Of a DNA stretch of 64,000 nucleotides, positions 61,062-64,000 are shown one piece after another; the first letter of the stretch is position 1, and every line of letters starts with the position of its first letter. The position numbers and the translations under genes were made by a program. The notes below the pieces were generated by a model. The model did not search any database. It was not told where the DNA came from and saw only the letters and a list, made by a program, of their open reading frames with translations. Source of the DNA: CAYFKJ01 sp964528595 (GTDB lineage Bacteria; Pseudomonadota; Alphaproteobacteria; UBA2966); NCBI GenBank assembly GCA_964528595.1, contig CAZGTM010000001.1, positions 159,819-223,818 on the forward strand, in the 5' to 3' direction.

Positions 61062-62432
61062 CTAATCGAATGCCAGCAGCGGCAGGCCGACCGCCAGCGC
61101 GGGCAGGGCGGCGACAAGCGCCACGCCCAGGATCTGGATGGCGACCAGAGGAACGGCGCCCCGGTAGACTTCGGCCAGGCGGATTTGCGGCGGCGCGGCG
61201 CCCTTGACGAAGAAGAGCGCGAAGCCGAAAGGCGGCGTGAGAAACGAGGTCTGCAGCACCAGCCCGATCAGGATGGCGATCCAGACCTTGGCCATTTCGG
61301 GCGAGCCGACATAGGCGGAAAAATCGAGGGCGTCGATCACGGGATAGAAGATCGGCAGGGTGATGACGACGATCTCGATCCAGTCGATGAAGAAACCCAG
61401 TATGAAGATCGTCAGCAGAATGACCGCCAGCAGCCCCCAGTCGGCGAAACCGGTAGCGGCCAACAGATCGTGAATAAGGCCATCGCCGCCGAGATAGCGG
61501 AAGGGATAGGAGAAGATCGTCGCCGCGATGACGATGAAGAAAACCATCGCCGTGGTGCGGACCGTCGCCTTGACCACCTCGTTGACGCGGCGCGGCGTCA
61601 GGGTCCGGGTCAGGGCCATCAGCACGACGCCGCCGGCCGCGCCGACCGCGCCGGCTTCGGTCGGCGTCGCCCAGCCGGCAATGATCGATCCCAGCACCAG
61701 GACGATCAGCGCGATCGGCAACGCCAACGAGCGGAAGACGTAAAAGGCCAGCGCAAACGGCCGGCCTTCGAACTCATGCGCCATGGGCTCGGCGCCTGTT
61801 CCCTCCAGCTTTCCCCGCACGGCGAAATAGATCATGAACAACACCGCCAGGCCGAGCCCCGGCACCAGGGCGCCGAGAAAAAGCGAGCCCATGGAGACGC
61901 TGAGGTGCTGGGCCAGGAAGAACAGCATAATGCCGGGCGGTAGGATGATGCCAAGCGTGCCGGATGCCGCCACCGCGCCGGTGGCGATCTCGTGTTTGTA
62001 GCCCTGCTCCAGCATGGTCGGCAGCGCCACCAAAGCCAGCGTCGCGACGGACGCGCCGATCAGACCGGCGGCGGGAGCCAGCAGGATACCCAGGATGATG
62101 ACGCCGACCGAAAGGCTGGAGGGGACCCGGCGCAGCAGCACCCGCATGCACAGCAGCATCTCCCGCGCGACGCCGGATTTCTCGATGGCCAGTCCCATGA
62201 ACAGCAGCATGGGCACGGCCGGATAGATCAACGAATTGCCGTAGAGCGCGCCGCCCAATCGGAGCGGGATGTTGAGGAAGGCGACGCCGGGAAACTCGCC
62301 CGCCATCCAGCCCAGACCGGCGAATAACAGACCCGTGCCGGCCAGCAGCAGCGCCACCGGAAAGCCCGTGAACAGGAAAACCGCCAGCGCCGGCAGCATC
62401 ACCATGGGCAGGATTTCGGCGAAGCTATCCAT
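61062..62432 (-). CDS. TRAP transporter large permease (DctM family)
   Basis: A 456-residue membrane permease with about 12 helices, the main channel subunit of a tripartite ATP-independent transporter (DctM/DedA-like, PF06808). Seen are PAVPMLLFMGLAIEKSG, ASGTLGIILPPGIMLFFLAQ, the PTEAGAVGAAGG region and QTSFLTPPFGFALFFVKGAA. Its start overlaps the DctQ stop by 8 bases. No periplasmic binding protein (DctP/TAXI) is in the window, so the substrate stays unknown; it may be encoded beyond the pair elsewhere. Confidence 0.93.
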   Translation of the reverse strand: MDSFAEILPMVMLPALAVFLFTGFPVALLLAGTGLLFAGLGWMAGEFPGVAFLNIPLRLGGALYGNSLIYPAVPMLLFMGLAIEKSGVAREMLLCMRVLLRRVPSSLSVGVIILGILLAPAAGLIGASVATLALVALPTMLEQGYKHEIATGAVAASGTLGIILPPGIMLFFLAQHLSVSMGSLFLGALVPGLGLAVLFMIYFAVRGKLEGTGAEPMAHEFEGRPFALAFYVFRSLALPIALIVLVLGSIIAGWATPTEAGAVGAAGGVVLMALTRTLTPRRVNEVVKATVRTTAMVFFIVIAATIFSYPFRYLGGDGLIHDLLAATGFADWGLLAVILLTIFILGFFIDWIEIVVITLPIFYPVIDALDFSAYVGSPEMAKVWIAILIGLVLQTSFLTPPFGFALFFVKGAAPPQIRLAEVYRGAVPLVAIQILGVALVAALPALAVGLPLLAFD

Positions 62433-62943
62433 CGGCCGGGCCTTCGGGATCGGCCGGCGCGGGTTGGTCCGCCCGGCCGGTGAGGTAGAGGACGTTGCGG
62501 GCGATGATGGTGAGGCCCGACAGGGCCAGCAGACCGAAGCCGATGGGCACGATCAGGCTGAACCACCAGCGTCCGCCCTCCAGATATTCGGTGTGGATGA
62601 AATGGGAGTAAAGGCCGATGACCGTCAACGCCAAAGGCAGCACGACGATGAGGCCGCCGGCGATCTCGATCCAGGCCTGGGTGCGCAGCCCGAGCCGCGC
62701 CCGCAGGATATCAACCCGGACGTGGCCGTTCTTGGTGTAGGCGTAACCCAGCGCCAGGACCACCAGCAGGGCGAAGGCCAAAGCTTCGTAGCGCCGCAGC
62801 ATGCCAGACGGCACGTTGGTGTACTGCCGCCCGATCACCTCGTAGACCCGCAGGCCCATCAGGACGATCAGCGACAGCCAGCCGACACTGACGGAGATGG
62901 CCGCAATGGTCCCGTCGATGGCGTTGAGAACCCTCGTGAACAT
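62425..62943 (-). CDS. TRAP transporter small permease (DctQ family)
   Basis: A 172-residue protein with four transmembrane helices, the small TRAP permease subunit (PF04290). The N-terminal segment ISVSVGWLSLIVLMGLRVYEVIGRQY, split by the helix, and KNGHVRVDILRARLG, are the family marks. It is the first gene of the two-gene unit and diverges from the VOC-family gene. A signal for a binding protein gene is not present between them. Confidence 0.9.
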   Translation of the reverse strand: MFTRVLNAIDGTIAAISVSVGWLSLIVLMGLRVYEVIGRQYTNVPSGMLRRYEALAFALLVVLALGYAYTKNGHVRVDILRARLGLRTQAWIEIAGGLIVVLPLALTVIGLYSHFIHTEYLEGGRWWFSLIVPIGFGLLALSGLTIIARNVLYLTGRADQPAPADPEGPADG

Positions 62944-63069
62944 GCCTTTTCGGAACTCCCCCTTCGGGCGGGAAGACTCTCACGGCCTCGTCATTTTGGC
63001 AATCCGTGCCAATTGCCGTAGAATTGTTCTAAGGTATTCGGCTGTTTAGCCGCTCCGGGAGGGAAAACC

Positions 63070-63738
63070 ATGACGGAACTGACCGACAAGATCACCGGTA
63101 TCGATCATCTCGCGTTCATCACCGACGATATGGAGGAGACGGTCCGCTTCTACCGTGATTTGTTGGGCATGGAACTCAACGCCGGCATCGGCCACGGCGG
63201 CTACCGGCATTATTTCTTCCGCGCCGGCAATACCCTGATCGCCTTCTTCGAGTACGACGGCGCGGCCAAAATGACCCGGAAGTTCCACGGCAGCAAGAGC
63301 ACCGATCCCCTGGGCTTCGACCATCTCTCGGTACATGTGGCGACACGCGAGGACCTCTTCGCCGTCAAGGACAAGCTGGAGGCGGCGGGTATTGAGGTCA
63401 CCGGCGCGGTCGATCACGGCACCATCTGGTCGATCTACTTCTTCGACAACAACAACATCCCGCTGGAGATCAGCTGGGCCTGCGTCGAGGTCGTCAACCC
63501 GCCGGCCATCCATGACGACGATCCCATGGCCATCGCCGCCGAAGGCGCCGCCCCCCAGCCCGGCCACTGGCCCGAGGTCACCAACCCGACGCCGCCGGAA
63601 GAAATGATCGCCTACCCCGGCAACGGCTACGACATGCGCGACACGGGCCTGGCCGAGGGCCGCCTCAAACTCCTGCCCGAATACGAAGCCATCCCCGAAG
63701 ACAAACGCCAACGCGAAAGGCCGGACGCGGCGGAATAG
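63070..63738 (+). CDS. VOC-superfamily (glyoxalase/dioxygenase-like) protein
   Basis: A 222-residue protein with one VOC unit pair in residues 1-140: a first half with GIDHLAFITDDMEETVRFYRD and a second with GFDHLSVHVATREDLFAVKD; the metal ligand candidates are these His and the Glu of NIPLEISW. The C-terminal 80 residues are an acidic, Pro-rich extension rarely seen in small glyoxalases. GGGAGGG lies 7-8 bases before ATG. It may act on a small oxidised or aromatic compound; no substrate can be given. Confidence 0.86.
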   Translation: MTELTDKITGIDHLAFITDDMEETVRFYRDLLGMELNAGIGHGGYRHYFFRAGNTLIAFFEYDGAAKMTRKFHGSKSTDPLGFDHLSVHVATREDLFAVKDKLEAAGIEVTGAVDHGTIWSIYFFDNNNIPLEISWACVEVVNPPAIHDDDPMAIAAEGAAPQPGHWPEVTNPTPPEEMIAYPGNGYDMRDTGLAEGRLKLLPEYEAIPEDKRQRERPDAAE

Positions 63739-63754
63739 GGATTACGCCCCGCCG

Positions 63755-64000
63755 TCATTCCGGCCACGGCAGGGATTTGTAGAATTCGCGAACTACTTCA
63801 TAGTCCTTGTCAAAATTGATCTGCTCGCCTTCAAGCTCAGCAGCGAGTGTGTGGTATTCGGATTTAGCTCTATCAATCAAGTCTTTGTCATCAATCGAGT
63901 TCCAACCTGGAAATATTCCACGGCTTTTTGACTTATCAATTAGAACCTTGAGAATTGCTTGTTTGTTGGGTGCATCGAATTTGTTCGCCCTGATCAACCT
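63755..64000 (-). CDS. Partial hypothetical protein, AT-rich
   Basis: The last at least 80 residues of an unrecognised protein read leftward into the window from the right edge. It ends with FYKSLPWPE. The sequence is charged and helical, with no recognised motif. The frame stays open to the last base, so the real start lies outside; a TTG at 63995-63997 is unlikely to be the start. Base composition is clearly more AT-rich than in neighbouring genes, suggesting acquired DNA starting here. Confidence 0.55.
   Translation of the reverse strand, partial: RLIRANKFDAPNKQAILKVLIDKSKSRGIFPGWNSIDDKDLIDRAKSEYHTLAAELEGEQINFDKDYEVVREFYKSLPWPE

Noticed and set aside
63748..63765. Sequence GTCATTCCGGCCACGGC similar to an arm of the palindromic pair at 39843-39936
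   Set aside because: Only one short arm is present and it is part of a reading frame; similarity is too short to call a repeat.

Overview
The window is a GC-rich stretch of bacterial chromosome, almost wholly coding, and most likely from an alphaproteobacterium of the Rhodospirillales type. The clues are a three-subunit proton-translocating transhydrogenase beside a small aa3-oxidase subunit IV, a GapR/DUF2312 protein, a COQ9-family protein, a 41-residue L36 of the alphaproteobacterial form, a mesaconyl-CoA hydratase with a CitE/Mcl2-like partner, and a fused indolepyruvate:ferredoxin oxidoreductase. I saw no rRNA, tRNA, CRISPR array, prophage, intact insertion sequence or plasmid function.

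Layout. 1-1.9 kb: an exported cyclase-family protein, then a cobalamin riboswitch controlling a lone cbtB. 1.9-7.1 kb: the sdhCDAB operon, read leftward into a PaiB-like protein and zapE. 7.2-13.5 kb: mch and a malyl-CoA lyase/thioesterase-like gene, pdxY, then a leftward group (RidA, flavodoxin-like, hspQ, lipoprotein hydrolase) and an M14-type deacylase. 13.5-18.9 kb: a TetR regulator with an MMPL/RND transporter, a LolA-like periplasmic protein and a DUF1302 outer-membrane protein, which look like one envelope transport module. Divergent from it (18.9-22.7 kb) are a membrane adenylate cyclase, an SdsA-like lipoprotein and a dienelactone-hydrolase-like lipoprotein. 22.7-28.1 kb: a CoA transferase, a receiver remnant, a single-domain response regulator with an unknown membrane-anchored partner, an orphan LivM, a methyltransferase and rpmJ.

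28.2-36.6 kb is a C2/C3 carbon block: glcDEF oxidises glycolate to glyoxylate, and the nearby glycerate kinase and pyruvate kinase could carry the resulting carbon to pyruvate. 36.6-43.5 kb: a carboxylate-amine ligase, gapR, a cupin, purC and the 3.5-kb indolepyruvate oxidoreductase. 43.5-45 kb: an NtrC-type sigma-54 activator broken by one in-frame TAG. 45.2-50.4 kb: a nucleotide-sugar epimerase, two PaaI-type thioesterases, oligoendopeptidase F and an ABC1/UbiB kinase. 50.4-57.9 kb: two small YdcH proteins, a large hybrid histidine kinase, a GGDEF-variant protein, purE, a COQ9-family gene and def. 57.9-64 kb: pntB-pntAB-pntAA, the aa3 subunit IV, two TRAP permeases, a VOC protein and an AT-rich partial gene at the right edge.

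The most unusual structure is a 101-base element present three times (4474-4574, 23917-24017, 36618-36718). It keeps a hairpin at each end, and in every copy its terminal CTAG supplies the TAG stop codon of the gene running into it. Other points worth a second look are the orphan riboswitch-controlled cbtB, the interrupted sigma-54 activator, the perfect 13-base inverted repeat before the indolepyruvate oxidoreductase, and the paired TetR operators. No unmistakable new multi-gene system such as a defence island or biosynthetic cluster was found.
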